A stretch of 64,000 bases of DNA, taken from positions 62,001-126,000 of the forward strand of contig NZ_CAXWGX010000023.1 of NCBI RefSeq assembly GCF_964266745.1, in the 5' to 3' direction. Positions 1 through 7,180 of the stretch are shown here, piece by piece. Every line of letters begins with the position of its first letter. Position 1 is the stretch's first letter. The notes beneath the pieces were generated by a model. It worked only from the letters and a program-made list of their open reading frames with translations. It was not told the origin of the DNA and ran no database searches. This DNA comes from Propionicimonas sp020161015. GTDB taxonomy: Bacteria > Actinomycetota > Actinomycetes > Propionibacteriales > Propionibacteriaceae. The position numbers and the translations under genes are program-made.

Positions 1-2448
1 GCCGTCCATCAGGTCGGACTCGGCGATGCCGAGCAGGTCCATGGTCATGGTGCAGGCGATGATCCGGGCGCCGCCGGACTTGGCCGAGGCGATCATCTCC
101 TCCAGGGACGGCACGCCGTTCTTCTCCATGACCCGGTTGATCATCGCGGTGCCGGCGCCCATCATGTTCATCTTCGACAGGCTCAGGGCGTCCGCGCCGG
201 ACGGCATCATGGCGGCGAACATGCGCTCCATGGGCTCCCGATCGCGCTTGGGCGGGTTCTTCACCCGCAGGGCGTTGAGCCCCCAGAAGGTGAAGAACAT
301 CGACACGTCCTCGCCCATGGCCAGGGCGCCGTTGGCGATGATGAACGACGCGATCAGCTTGTCGAGGTCACCGGAGAACACGACGAACGACGTCTTCGCC
401 CGTCCGGCCGGCATCGACGGCGGGACCTCCGCCGACAGTGCGCCCGCGGCGCCCTTGCGGAACAGCGCCTCGTAGCCGGGGCCCTTCGGGGTGAGCTCGA
501 CGAGCTGGTGCCCGTTGCGCCGCGCCCACGCGGGGGCGTCCTTGCCGAAGCCGGGATCGGACACGTTCACCAGGATCTCGTCGCCCGGGTTCAGGGCGCC
601 CATCTTCTCCGTGAGCCTCAGGATCGGGCCGGGGCAGGCCAGCCCCGCGCAGTCGAGGTCGACGCGGACGCCGGTCCCGGGCCGCTCGAGGGCCTTCAGC
701 GACTCGCGCTCGGCGTAGTTCTCCACCGGCGCGGGGGCGTGGTCCTCGGTGTCGAGGTCGTGCCACAGGCGGAAGGTGGTGGACCCGCCGGAGAGGGTGG
801 CGACGTCGGCGAATCCGCGCTGCACGAGCGCCCGCTGGGCGAGGTAGCTGCGGAAGCCGACCGCGCAGTACAGGCGCAGCGGGACTCCCCGGTCCCAGTC
901 CGTGCAGGCGCTGCGCAGCGTCCCGAGCGGCACGTTCTCCGCGCCCGGGATGTGCCAGATCGCGTACTCCTCCGGCGTACGGACGTCGATGATCCGCGCG
1001 CCCTCGGTGCTGGCCGGGTAGTCCTGGGCGTACCACAGCCGGAGGTCGCCGCGGATGGTGTTGGACGCGACGAAGCCGACCATGTTGATCGGATCCTTCG
1101 CCGAGCCGAACGGCGGGGCGTAGGCGAGCTCGTACTCCTCGAGATCGAACACCGTCGAGCCGTTGCGGATGGCCGCGGCGAGGATGTCGAGGCGCTTGTC
1201 GACGCCGTCGAAGCCGGTGGCCTGGCCGCCGAGCAGGCGTCCGGTGGTGGGATCGAAGAGCACCTTGAGGTGCAGCATCGCGGTCCCGGGGTAGTAGCCG
1301 GCGTGACCGGACGGGTGGACGTGCACGACCCGGTAGGGCATCTTCGCGGCGATGAGCTGGCGCTCGGTGGCGCCGGTGCCGCCGGCCACCATGTCGAACA
1401 CCTTCACGATGGAGGTGCCCTGGGTGGAGCGGTACTCGGTGTCGCGTCCGCAGATGTTCTCCGCTGCCACGCGCGCCTGCCGGTTGGCCGGGCCGGCCAG
1501 GGGCGCCAGGTGCATGCCGGGCAGGACGGTGTGCGGCGTCTCGACAACGTCACCGGCGGCGAAGATGTCCGGGTCCGAGGTGCGCATGTGGCTGTCGACC
1601 CGGATCCCGCCGCGTTCGCCCAGCTCGATCCCGATCTCGCGGGCGAGGTCGGTACGCGGACGCACGCCCGCGGCCAGGATGACGAGGTCGGCGTCGAGGG
1701 TGGTGTGGTTGTTCAGTTCGACCCGCAGCCCGCCCTCGGGGCGGGCGGCGAAGGCCGCCACCGCGGTGGACAGGTGCAGCGACACGCCCCTCGCCTCGAG
1801 GTGGTGCTCCACCGGGACGGACATCTCGCGGTCCAGCGGCGGCAGGATCTGGTCGGCCAGTTCCACCACGTCGACCCGAGCGCCGCGGTGGGCGAGGTTC
1901 TCGGCCATCTCGAGGCCGATGTAGCCGGCGCCGACCACCACCGTGCGCAACGCGGGACGCTTGTGGTCCCTGGTGGCGGCCAGGCCCGCGTCCACGATGG
2001 TCTTGATCTGGTCCATGTCTGCAATCCGGCGCAGCACGTGGATCCCGGGCAGGTCGATCCCGGGAAGGGGCGGACGCAGGGCGCGCGCGCCCATGCAGAG
2101 CGCGAGCTTGTCGTAGCTCTCGGTGTAGGTGCGCCCGCTGTCGAGTTCCTTCACGGTGACGGTCTTCGCCGCCCGATCGATGGAGACGACCTCGGCGGCG
2201 ATCCGGACGTCGATGTCGAGCGACTCGCGCAGGCTCTCGGGGGTCTGCAGGAGCAGCCGGTTCCGGTCGGTGATCACCTCGCCGATGTGGTAGGGCAGGC
2301 CGCAGTTCGCGAAGGAGACGTGGTGGCTCTTCTCGATGACCACGATCTCGGCGAACTCGTCCAGCCTGCGTGCTCGGGCGGCGACAGATGCTCCGGCGGC
2401 AACCCCGCCGACGACGACTAGTTTCACGCTGGGCAGCGTAGATGCCAT
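1..2448 (-). CDS. CoA-disulfide/persulfide reductase with rhodanese, TusA and DsrE domains (3' end off window)
   Basis: FAD-dependent pyridine nucleotide-disulfide oxidoreductase fused to sulfur-transfer domains; the reading frame is open for 816 codons to the left edge. The N-terminus has a dinucleotide-binding stretch (KLVVVGGVAAG) and the active-site motif SFANCGLPYHIG of CoA-disulfide reductases. A rhodanese domain follows, with YCAVGFRSY as catalytic-Cys loop, then a TusA-like domain with the CPGP motif, then a DsrE/DsrF-like domain (MFFTFWGLNAL). Expected cytosolic role is reduction of CoA-disulfides or persulfides and relay of sulfane sulfur. ATG at 2448 is chosen; an in-frame GTG at 2427 is possible. 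A 3' neighbour cannot be seen. The family is secure, the exact substrate is not. Confidence 0.9.
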   Translation of the reverse strand, partial: MASTLPSVKLVVVGGVAAGASVAARARRLDEFAEIVVIEKSHHVSFANCGLPYHIGEVITDRNRLLLQTPESLRESLDIDVRIAAEVVSIDRAAKTVTVKELDSGRTYTESYDKLALCMGARALRPPLPGIDLPGIHVLRRIADMDQIKTIVDAGLAATRDHKRPALRTVVVGAGYIGLEMAENLAHRGARVDVVELADQILPPLDREMSVPVEHHLEARGVSLHLSTAVAAFAARPEGGLRVELNNHTTLDADLVILAAGVRPRTDLAREIGIELGERGGIRVDSHMRTSDPDIFAAGDVVETPHTVLPGMHLAPLAGPANRQARVAAENICGRDTEYRSTQGTSIVKVFDMVAGGTGATERQLIAAKMPYRVVHVHPSGHAGYYPGTAMLHLKVLFDPTTGRLLGGQATGFDGVDKRLDILAAAIRNGSTVFDLEEYELAYAPPFGSAKDPINMVGFVASNTIRGDLRLWYAQDYPASTEGARIIDVRTPEEYAIWHIPGAENVPLGTLRSACTDWDRGVPLRLYCAVGFRSYLAQRALVQRGFADVATLSGGSTTFRLWHDLDTEDHAPAPVENYAERESLKALERPGTGVRVDLDCAGLACPGPILRLTEKMGALNPGDEILVNVSDPGFGKDAPAWARRNGHQLVELTPKGPGYEALFRKGAAGALSAEVPPSMPAGRAKTSFVVFSGDLDKLIASFIIANGALAMGEDVSMFFTFWGLNALRVKNPPKRDREPMERMFAAMMPSGADALSLSKMNMMGAGTAMINRVMEKNGVPSLEEMIASAKSGGARIIACTMTMDLLGIAESDLMDG

Positions 2449-2551
2449 CGCGGATACACCCGGGGGTATCTCGCCCCGAGGGTGCTGGGCAGGGGCGGCC
2501 CCGGACGTCTGCTATCGCGCCGTTGATCCCGCCTCCATCGGCCGTCCGTCC

Positions 2552-2701
2552 TCGGGGGCCAGCCTCCGTGATTCGAGGGCCAGCCTCCGTTGTCGAGGGC
2601 CAGCCGTCGTGATCGAGGGCCAGCCTTCGTGATCGAGGGCCAGTCATGACGCCGAGGGCCAGCACCGGTGCGCTGGCCCTCGGCCAGAAGGCTGGCCCTC
2701 G
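2552..2701. repeat. Mirror-symmetric array of a ~20-bp repeat (array 1)
   Basis: This fills most of the 351-bp gap between two leftward genes (2449-2799). About five direct units starting CGAGGGCCAGCC, spaced 19-22 bp, lead into a 30-nt near-palindrome at 2653-2682 (arms CGAGGGCCAGC and GCTGGCCCTCG around ACCGGTGC). At least one unit follows in inverted orientation. The whole block can fold as a branched cruciform or RNA hairpin. The same unit and centre recur at 4639-4844. No protein-coding sense was found. It is not CRISPR: units abut with almost no spacer and no cas genes are present. Confidence 0.85.
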
Positions 2702-2799
2702 GGTCGTGGGTGGACGTGGACACTGCCGCCGACGCGGGCACAGCCAATGACGCGACCGCAGCCAGCGACGCGGAACGAAAAGAGCCGTCGCCGGGCGGA

Positions 2800-3660
2800 T
2801 CAGAAGCCGGCGGCGGTGGCCAGCCTCGCGGTGATCTCGGGGTCGTGGGGGAGAGGGACGCCGTCCAGCTCCCGCAACGGCAGGACGCCGCGGACGGCCG
2901 ACACCAGCCAGGCGCCGTCGGTGTCGGGCAGGTCGCCGGGACGGAACAGGGCGAAACGGGTGGCGACGCCGTCGGCGCGGGCGGCGTCCATGATGACCTC
3001 GATGGTCACCGAGGCGAGCACCCCGGTGCCCTCCAGCGGAGTGGTCCACAGCTGGTCGTCGGCGGCGACGAGCAGCCCGGCGGTCGGTCCCTCGAGCAGG
3101 AAGCCGTCGCTGGAGGTGAAGACGACCTCGTCCACGCCGCGCCGTGCGGCCTCGCGCCGGGCAGCGACGTTCACCGCGTAGGACAGGGTCTTCACCCCGC
3201 CCAGCAGCCACGGCGCGGACGCGAAGGCGTCGCTGGCGTACCCGCGGCCCAGCGTGGCGGCCCGCACGCCGGCCCTGGCCGCTGTGGCGTCGGGGGCTGC
3301 GGTGATGGTGAGCAGCGCGGACACGCCTCGGTCGCTGTGTTCGGGGCCCCGGGTGAGCACGAGCTTCAGGACGGCCTCGCCGTCGGCGTCCCAGGCGTCG
3401 AGGGCCTCATCGACGAGGACCCGCCAGTCATCCTCGTCCGGCGCCGGCAGTTCGAGCGCGGACGCCGAGCGCCGGAAGCGGGCCAGGTGCCGGTCGAGGT
3501 GGTCGACGCGTGCCCGGCCGTCCACGACGGTCACCCGGGCCGCGTCGAAGCAGCCGTCGCCCCGGGTGAAGCCGAGGTCGTCGGCGATCAGCAGGGGGGT
3601 GTCCCGGGGAACCACTCCGCGGCCCATCACGGCCACGACCTGAGGGGTCGGATTCGTCAC
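2800..3660 (-). CDS. pabC: Class IV aminotransferase, probably aminodeoxychorismate lyase
   Basis: A 286-aa fold-type IV PLP enzyme. Visible hallmarks are the N-terminal LGFTRGDGCFDAARV segment, the Schiff-base lysine in GGVKTLSYAVN, and the EGPTAGLL cofactor-binding loop near residue 185. Length fits PabC (about 270-290 aa) rather than branched-chain aminotransferase (330-370 aa). PabC cleaves 4-amino-4-deoxychorismate to p-aminobenzoate and pyruvate for folate synthesis, in the cytosol. Start is GTG at 3660. No pabA/pabB lies next to it, so D-amino-acid aminotransferase-like activity cannot be excluded. Confidence 0.75.
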   Translation of the reverse strand: MTNPTPQVVAVMGRGVVPRDTPLLIADDLGFTRGDGCFDAARVTVVDGRARVDHLDRHLARFRRSASALELPAPDEDDWRVLVDEALDAWDADGEAVLKLVLTRGPEHSDRGVSALLTITAAPDATAARAGVRAATLGRGYASDAFASAPWLLGGVKTLSYAVNVAARREAARRGVDEVVFTSSDGFLLEGPTAGLLVAADDQLWTTPLEGTGVLASVTIEVIMDAARADGVATRFALFRPGDLPDTDGAWLVSAVRGVLPLRELDGVPLPHDPEITARLATAAGF

Positions 3661-3697
3661 ACCGACACCCTAGGGCCCCCCGGGCCGAGGTCGCCGC

Positions 3698-4000
3698 TCA
3701 GTCCTCGTCGACGAGCCGGGTGATCTTCACGTGCCACTCTGTGGGACCCTCGAGGAGGTACTCCACGGCGATCGGCGCCCGGGCCGACAGCTGGTTGAGC
3801 AGCGGGACGGGGGCGTGCGGCGCCACGATCACCAGCGAGCCGCCGGGACGGATCGCACCGAAGGCGCCGAACACCGTGGCGTGGCGGATGGCGTGCGGGA
3901 TCTGCCGCACGTCCAGCGCGGGCACCCCCTCGTCCCGCCCGCCGCACGAGCACCCGCCGGTGGTGGTGGACGGGGTGTCCAGGTGGACGAACTGGCTCAT
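3698..4000 (-). CDS. DUF2249 family protein
   Basis: A 100-aa protein starting at ATG 4000, preceded by a GGGAAG ribosome-binding site. An N-terminal segment carrying CSCGG is followed by LDVRQIPHAIRHATVFGAF and PGGSLVIVAPHAPVPLL, then the C-terminal EWHVKITRL, the usual DUF2249 layout (SirA/TusA-like fold). Such proteins often sit beside nitrite reductase, hemerythrin or other nitrogen-oxide genes, and here a multicopper oxidase remnant lies directly upstream. The biochemical role is unknown; a metal, redox or sulfur-handling accessory is a guess from context. It probably shares a transcript with the upstream remnant. Confidence 0.8.
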   Translation of the reverse strand: MSQFVHLDTPSTTTGGCSCGGRDEGVPALDVRQIPHAIRHATVFGAFGAIRPGGSLVIVAPHAPVPLLNQLSARAPIAVEYLLEGPTEWHVKITRLVDED

Positions 4001-4079
4001 GTCGCTTCCCTTCTGTCGTCCCCCCGGTGGCCCGGGAGGATGGTGTTCGGCGACGGGCGTCGCCGGGTCCGTGGGGTGG

Positions 4080-4493
4080 TCACCGCACGACCACCACGCC
4101 GTGGGCGCCGTGCTCGGCGTCGGCCATCGCGCGGGTGACCAGCGGGTAGCGTCCCGCCTCACCGAAGGCGGCCTCGACGAACCCGCCCTGCGCGGGCTGG
4201 AGCGCCAGCGCCTGCGAGCCGCCGCCTCGGGTGCCGGACGCGTCCCGATCAGGGCGCAACAGGGAGCCGCCCTCGGCGTACACCGTGTCGAACTGCGCGC
4301 CGACGACGTGGACGTTGCCCGGACGGGGATGCCCGCTGGGGCGCCACGCCTCGAGCCGCACGGGCGCCGAGTCCAGCCCCGAAGGCAGGAACGCGCCGCC
4401 GGGCGCCAGCAGCGCGACGCGTCCACGAGCGACCGGGCGGGGGCGTCGCGTCACCGTCAGCCTGGCGGCCTCCGACCTTTTCTCCAACAGCAC
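4080..4493 (-). pseudogene. C-terminal remnant of a NirK-like multicopper oxidase
   Basis: The last ~80 of 137 codons read like the C-terminal cupredoxin domain of actinobacterial nitrite reductase-like multicopper oxidases: VHVVGAQFDTVYAEGG, LALQPAQGGFVEAAF, and YPLVTRAMADAEHGAHGVVVV. Family members have several hundred residues and type 1/type 2 copper sites upstream, which are absent here. The first ~57 codons do not look like this family and may be fused debris, possibly from a small regulator. An imperfect inverted repeat (TTTCTCCAACA, GC, ACATGTAGAAA; 4479-4502) overlaps the start and could be an old operator. The copper-binding catalytic part is missing, so no oxidase activity is expected. 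Confidence 0.65.
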
Positions 4494-4638
4494 ATGTAGA
4501 AAATATCACCTCGCGCGGGGCCCGTGTCACCGCCGCCGGGCTGCCGACGTGCGGCGCCGCCGGTGACGCTTCCGTCCTCACCAGTGCCGGCCAGCCAGTC
4601 GCCGCGTCCCCGCCCGCGCCGGTGGTGGCCTCCAGGGT

Positions 4639-4844
4639 GAGGGTCAGCCTCCCTGAGCGAGGGCCAGCCTTATGGAACGAGGCCCAGCCACGCTGCGCGA
4701 GGGCCAGCCTTATGGCCGAGGGCCAGTACCGGTGCGCTGGTCCTCGGCACCAAGGCTGGCCCTCGCTCAGGGAGGCTGGCCCTCGCACACCAAGGCTGAC
4801 CCTCACGTAGCAGGGCCGGCCCTCGCACACCAAGGCTGGCCCTC
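4639..4844. repeat. Mirror-symmetric array of a ~20-bp repeat (array 2)
   Basis: This occupies the middle of the 431-bp gap 4494-4924. Four direct units of GAGGGCCAGCCT type at ~20-bp steps lead to a 30-nt central near-palindrome at 4717-4746 (arms CGAGGGCCAG and CTGGTCCTCG around TACCGGTGCG). Five inverted units (AGGCTGGCCCTCG type) follow. The centre is almost the same as that of array 1, 2.06 kb away, so both are copies of one repeat family. The pabC / DUF2249 / oxidase-remnant block lies exactly between the two arrays. No gene was seen in it. Confidence 0.85.
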
Positions 4845-4874
4845 ACCGCCTGCACAACCGGCCGCACAAAGGCG

Positions 4875-4904
4875 AAGGGCCCGGGACCGAAGTCCCAGGC
4901 CCTT
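4875..4904 (-). terminator. Rho-independent-like terminator of glnA
   Basis: Hairpin arms AAGGGCCCGGGAC and GTCCCAGGCCCTT (one mismatch) with a CGAA loop, 20 nt past the glnA stop codon on the minus strand. There is no T-run, which is common for actinobacterial terminators. Confidence 0.7.
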
Positions 4905-4924
4905 GCCTGCGTCGAGACGACAAC

Positions 4925-6355
4925 TCACATGTCGTAGTACATCTCGAACTCGTGCGGGTGCGGACGGAGCCGGATGGCGTCGATGTCCGCGCGCTTCATG
5001 TCGATCCAGGTCTCGATGAGGTCCGAGGTGAACACGTCGCCCGCGAGCAGGAAGTCGTGGTCGGCCTCCAGCGCGTCCAGCACCGCACCCAGCGAATCGG
5101 GAACGGTCGGGACCTGTGCGTGCTCCTCCGGGGGCAGCTCGTAGAGGTCCTTGTCCACCGGGGCCGGCGGCTCGATCTTGTTCTGGATGCCGTCGAGGCC
5201 GGCCAGCAGCATGGCCGGGAAGGCCAGGTACGGGTTGCTGGACGGGTCGGGGCAGCGGAACTCGAGGCGCTTGGCCTTCGGGTTGGAGCCGGTGATCGGG
5301 ATCCGGATGGACGCCGAGCGGTTGCGGCTGGAGTACACCAGGTTGACCGGCGCCTCGAAGCCCGGCACCAGGCGGTGGTAGCTGTTCACGGTCGGGTTGG
5401 TGAACGCGAGGACGGCCGGAGCGTGGTGCAGCAGGCCGCCGATGTACCAGCGCGCGAGGTCGGAGAGGTTGGCGTAGCCGGCCTCGTCGTAGAACAGCGG
5501 CTGGCCGTTCTTCCAGATCGACTGGTGCACGTGCATGCCAGAGCCGTTGTCGCCGAAGATCGGCTTCGGCATGAAGGTGGCGGTCTTGCCGGCCTCCCAG
5601 GCGGTGTTCTTGACGACGTACTTGTACTTCATCAGGTTGTCCGCGGCGGCCAGCATCGAGTCGAACTTGGTCGCGATCTCGCCCTGGCCGGCGGTGCCGA
5701 CCTCGTGGTGGGCGCGCTCGATGGTGAGGCCCACGCCGATCAGGTTGCGCACCATGTCGTCACGCAGGTCGGCGAAGTGGTCGACCGGGGGCACCGGGAA
5801 GTAGCCGCCCTTGTACTTCACCTTGTAGCCACGGTTGCCGCGGCCGTCGGACTCGGACTCGACGCCGGTGTTCCAGGCGCCCGCCTCGGAGTCGATGTAG
5901 TAGAAGCCGGCGTTCGACTTGGTCTCGAAGCGCACCGAGTCGAACACGTAGAACTCGGCCTCCGGGCCCATGAACGCCTGGTCGCCGATGCCGGTCGAGG
6001 CGAGGTAGTTCTCGGCCTTGCGCGCGATGTTGCGCGGGTCGCGGCTGTAGGGCTCCTTGGTCAGCGGGTCGTGGACGAAGAAGTTCAGCGACAGCGTCTT
6101 CGACCGGCGGAACGGGTCGATGAACGCCGTGGTGGGATCCGGCATGAGGGTCATGTCGGACTCGTGGATCTTCTGGAAGCCCCGGATCGAGGAGCCGTCG
6201 AAGGACAGGCCGTTCTCGAACACGTCGCCGTCGAAGAAGGCGGCGGGCACCGTGAAGTGCTGCATCACGCCGGGGAGATCGCAGAAGCGGACGTCAACGG
6301 TCTCGACGCCCTCGTCCTTGATGTAGGCCAACAGGTCGTCGGCGCCTTGGAACAT
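4925..6355 (-). CDS. glnA: Glutamine synthetase type I
   Basis: A 476-aa cytosolic ATP-dependent glutamine synthetase (glutamate + ammonia + ATP to glutamine). Visible signatures: DGSSIRGFQKIHESDM, the metal-binding MGPEAEFYVFD, GQGEIATKFDSM, the ATP-binding KTATFMPKPIFGDNGSGMHVHQS, NRSASIRIP, and the adenylylation-loop tyrosine in KDLYELPPEEH. Length and the Tyr loop fit the adenylylatable GSI-beta class (GlnA1 of actinobacteria). ATG at 6355 with GGAGG upstream is preferred over longer in-frame starts. A four-half-site GlnR-type box lies 52-89 bp upstream, so nitrogen-responsive transcription is likely. It is transcribed divergently from an RDD-family gene. Confidence 0.97.
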   Translation of the reverse strand: MFQGADDLLAYIKDEGVETVDVRFCDLPGVMQHFTVPAAFFDGDVFENGLSFDGSSIRGFQKIHESDMTLMPDPTTAFIDPFRRSKTLSLNFFVHDPLTKEPYSRDPRNIARKAENYLASTGIGDQAFMGPEAEFYVFDSVRFETKSNAGFYYIDSEAGAWNTGVESESDGRGNRGYKVKYKGGYFPVPPVDHFADLRDDMVRNLIGVGLTIERAHHEVGTAGQGEIATKFDSMLAAADNLMKYKYVVKNTAWEAGKTATFMPKPIFGDNGSGMHVHQSIWKNGQPLFYDEAGYANLSDLARWYIGGLLHHAPAVLAFTNPTVNSYHRLVPGFEAPVNLVYSSRNRSASIRIPITGSNPKAKRLEFRCPDPSSNPYLAFPAMLLAGLDGIQNKIEPPAPVDKDLYELPPEEHAQVPTVPDSLGAVLDALEADHDFLLAGDVFTSDLIETWIDMKRADIDAIRLRPHPHEFEMYYDM

Positions 6356-6406
6356 TGGTCCTCCACAAGTCAGGGGATTGAACGCTGCACACGCTAGGCA
6401 CGCGCC

Positions 6407-6444
6407 GTAACCGAGGAGTTGCGTCCATGTTTCAGCCCGGTAAC
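6407..6444 (-). promoter_or_regulatory. GlnR-type operator upstream of glnA
   Basis: On the minus strand, four 5-bp half-sites occur with exact 6-bp spacers: GTTAC, GAAAC, GCAAC, GTTAC (plus-strand positions 6440-6444, 6429-6433, 6418-6422, 6407-6411). The known actinobacterial GlnR box is gTnAc-n6-GaAAc repeated, an 11-bp period. The first three half-sites fit it fully and the fourth in part. Location 52-89 bp upstream of the glnA start supports control by GlnR; MtrA can share such sites. Confidence 0.8.
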
Positions 6445-6603
6445 ACGCTGCACCAGACCGCTCGTCCGGGTGACGACCCTGCCGCCGAAAGGATGCCACC
6501 GGGACGCGGTGCCGCCGCCGGCGTCCATGTTGGGGGACGCGGCCGCGACTCCCCTCCAGCAGCCGCCCCGAGCAAGGACGGAGCTGTTCGCTACGCTCGG
6601 GCA

Positions 6604-7029
6604 ATGGCCACCGCGGACGAGGACAGCTACCCCGGCGCGAGCATCGGCCTGCCCCCGACCGGACGCGGCTCGCTGGCCTCCTGGTGGTCGAGGATCGCCG
6701 CCCTCGTCCTCGACTGGGGCGCCTGCATGGTGGTGGCGGTCTTCCTGTTCGGCGTGGGCGTCCTCCGCGAGGGCGGCTGGCGGGCGTGGATGATCCTCGC
6801 CGTCTACTTCGTCGAGAGCGCCGTGCTCACCGCCCTGGCCGGCGCGAGCTTCGGCCAGTTGATCGCCCGCATCGCGGTCGTCCGCCTGGACGAGCAGCCG
6901 CTGGGGTGGTGGCGGGCGCTGGCGCGGGCGGCGATGATCAGCCTCGTGCTCCCCACCGTGGTGATCGGGGCGGAGCGCCGGGGGCTGAACGACCTCGTCC
7001 TGGGGACGGTCGTGGTCAACAGGCGATGA
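6604..7029 (+). CDS. RDD family membrane protein
   Basis: A 141-aa protein with an RDD-type layout: hydrophobic segments at about residues 28-50, 60-80 and 105-122, an aromatic/basic entry SWWSRIAALVLDWG with the Arg/Asp pair in the first helix, and the closing GLNDLVLGTVVV. RDD proteins are small polytopic inner-membrane proteins of mostly unknown function. The gene diverges from glnA, an arrangement also known from other actinobacteria, so a link with nitrogen metabolism is possible but not shown. ATG at 6604 is chosen over an in-frame start at 6427, which would make the N-terminus run across the GlnR box. Confidence 0.85.
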   Translation: MATADEDSYPGASIGLPPTGRGSLASWWSRIAALVLDWGACMVVAVFLFGVGVLREGGWRAWMILAVYFVESAVLTALAGASFGQLIARIAVVRLDEQPLGWWRALARAAMISLVLPTVVIGAERRGLNDLVLGTVVVNRR

Positions 7030-7180
7030 GTTGTGAGGTTGCTCTTCTGTAACGAACTGTGTCCGCGGGAGCGTCTTTCGTTGCCGACCCCTGGTCGCAC
7101 GGGTACTTTTGAGCAATCTGTTCGCGCTCCCCCGACGCGTGTTGCGCTTCCGGGTGGGCGTTCTATGACTGGAGGAAACT

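Noticed and set aside
508..2421. 637-codon open frame on the plus strand
   Set aside because: Antisense shadow of the CoA-disulfide reductase gene; composition is Arg/Gly/Val-rich with no domain, while the minus frame has clear motifs.
2552..4844. Repeat arrays considered as CRISPR
   Set aside because: Units of ~10 conserved bases follow each other with no unique spacers, orientation flips at the centre, and no cas genes are near.
4952..6397. 481-codon open frame opposite glnA
   Set aside because: High-GC shadow; glnA on the other strand is unmistakable.
7142..7169. TTGCGC/TATGAC as promoter of the peptide-binding protein gene
   Set aside because: The -10-like box touches the ribosome-binding site, leaving no room for a leader that includes it.
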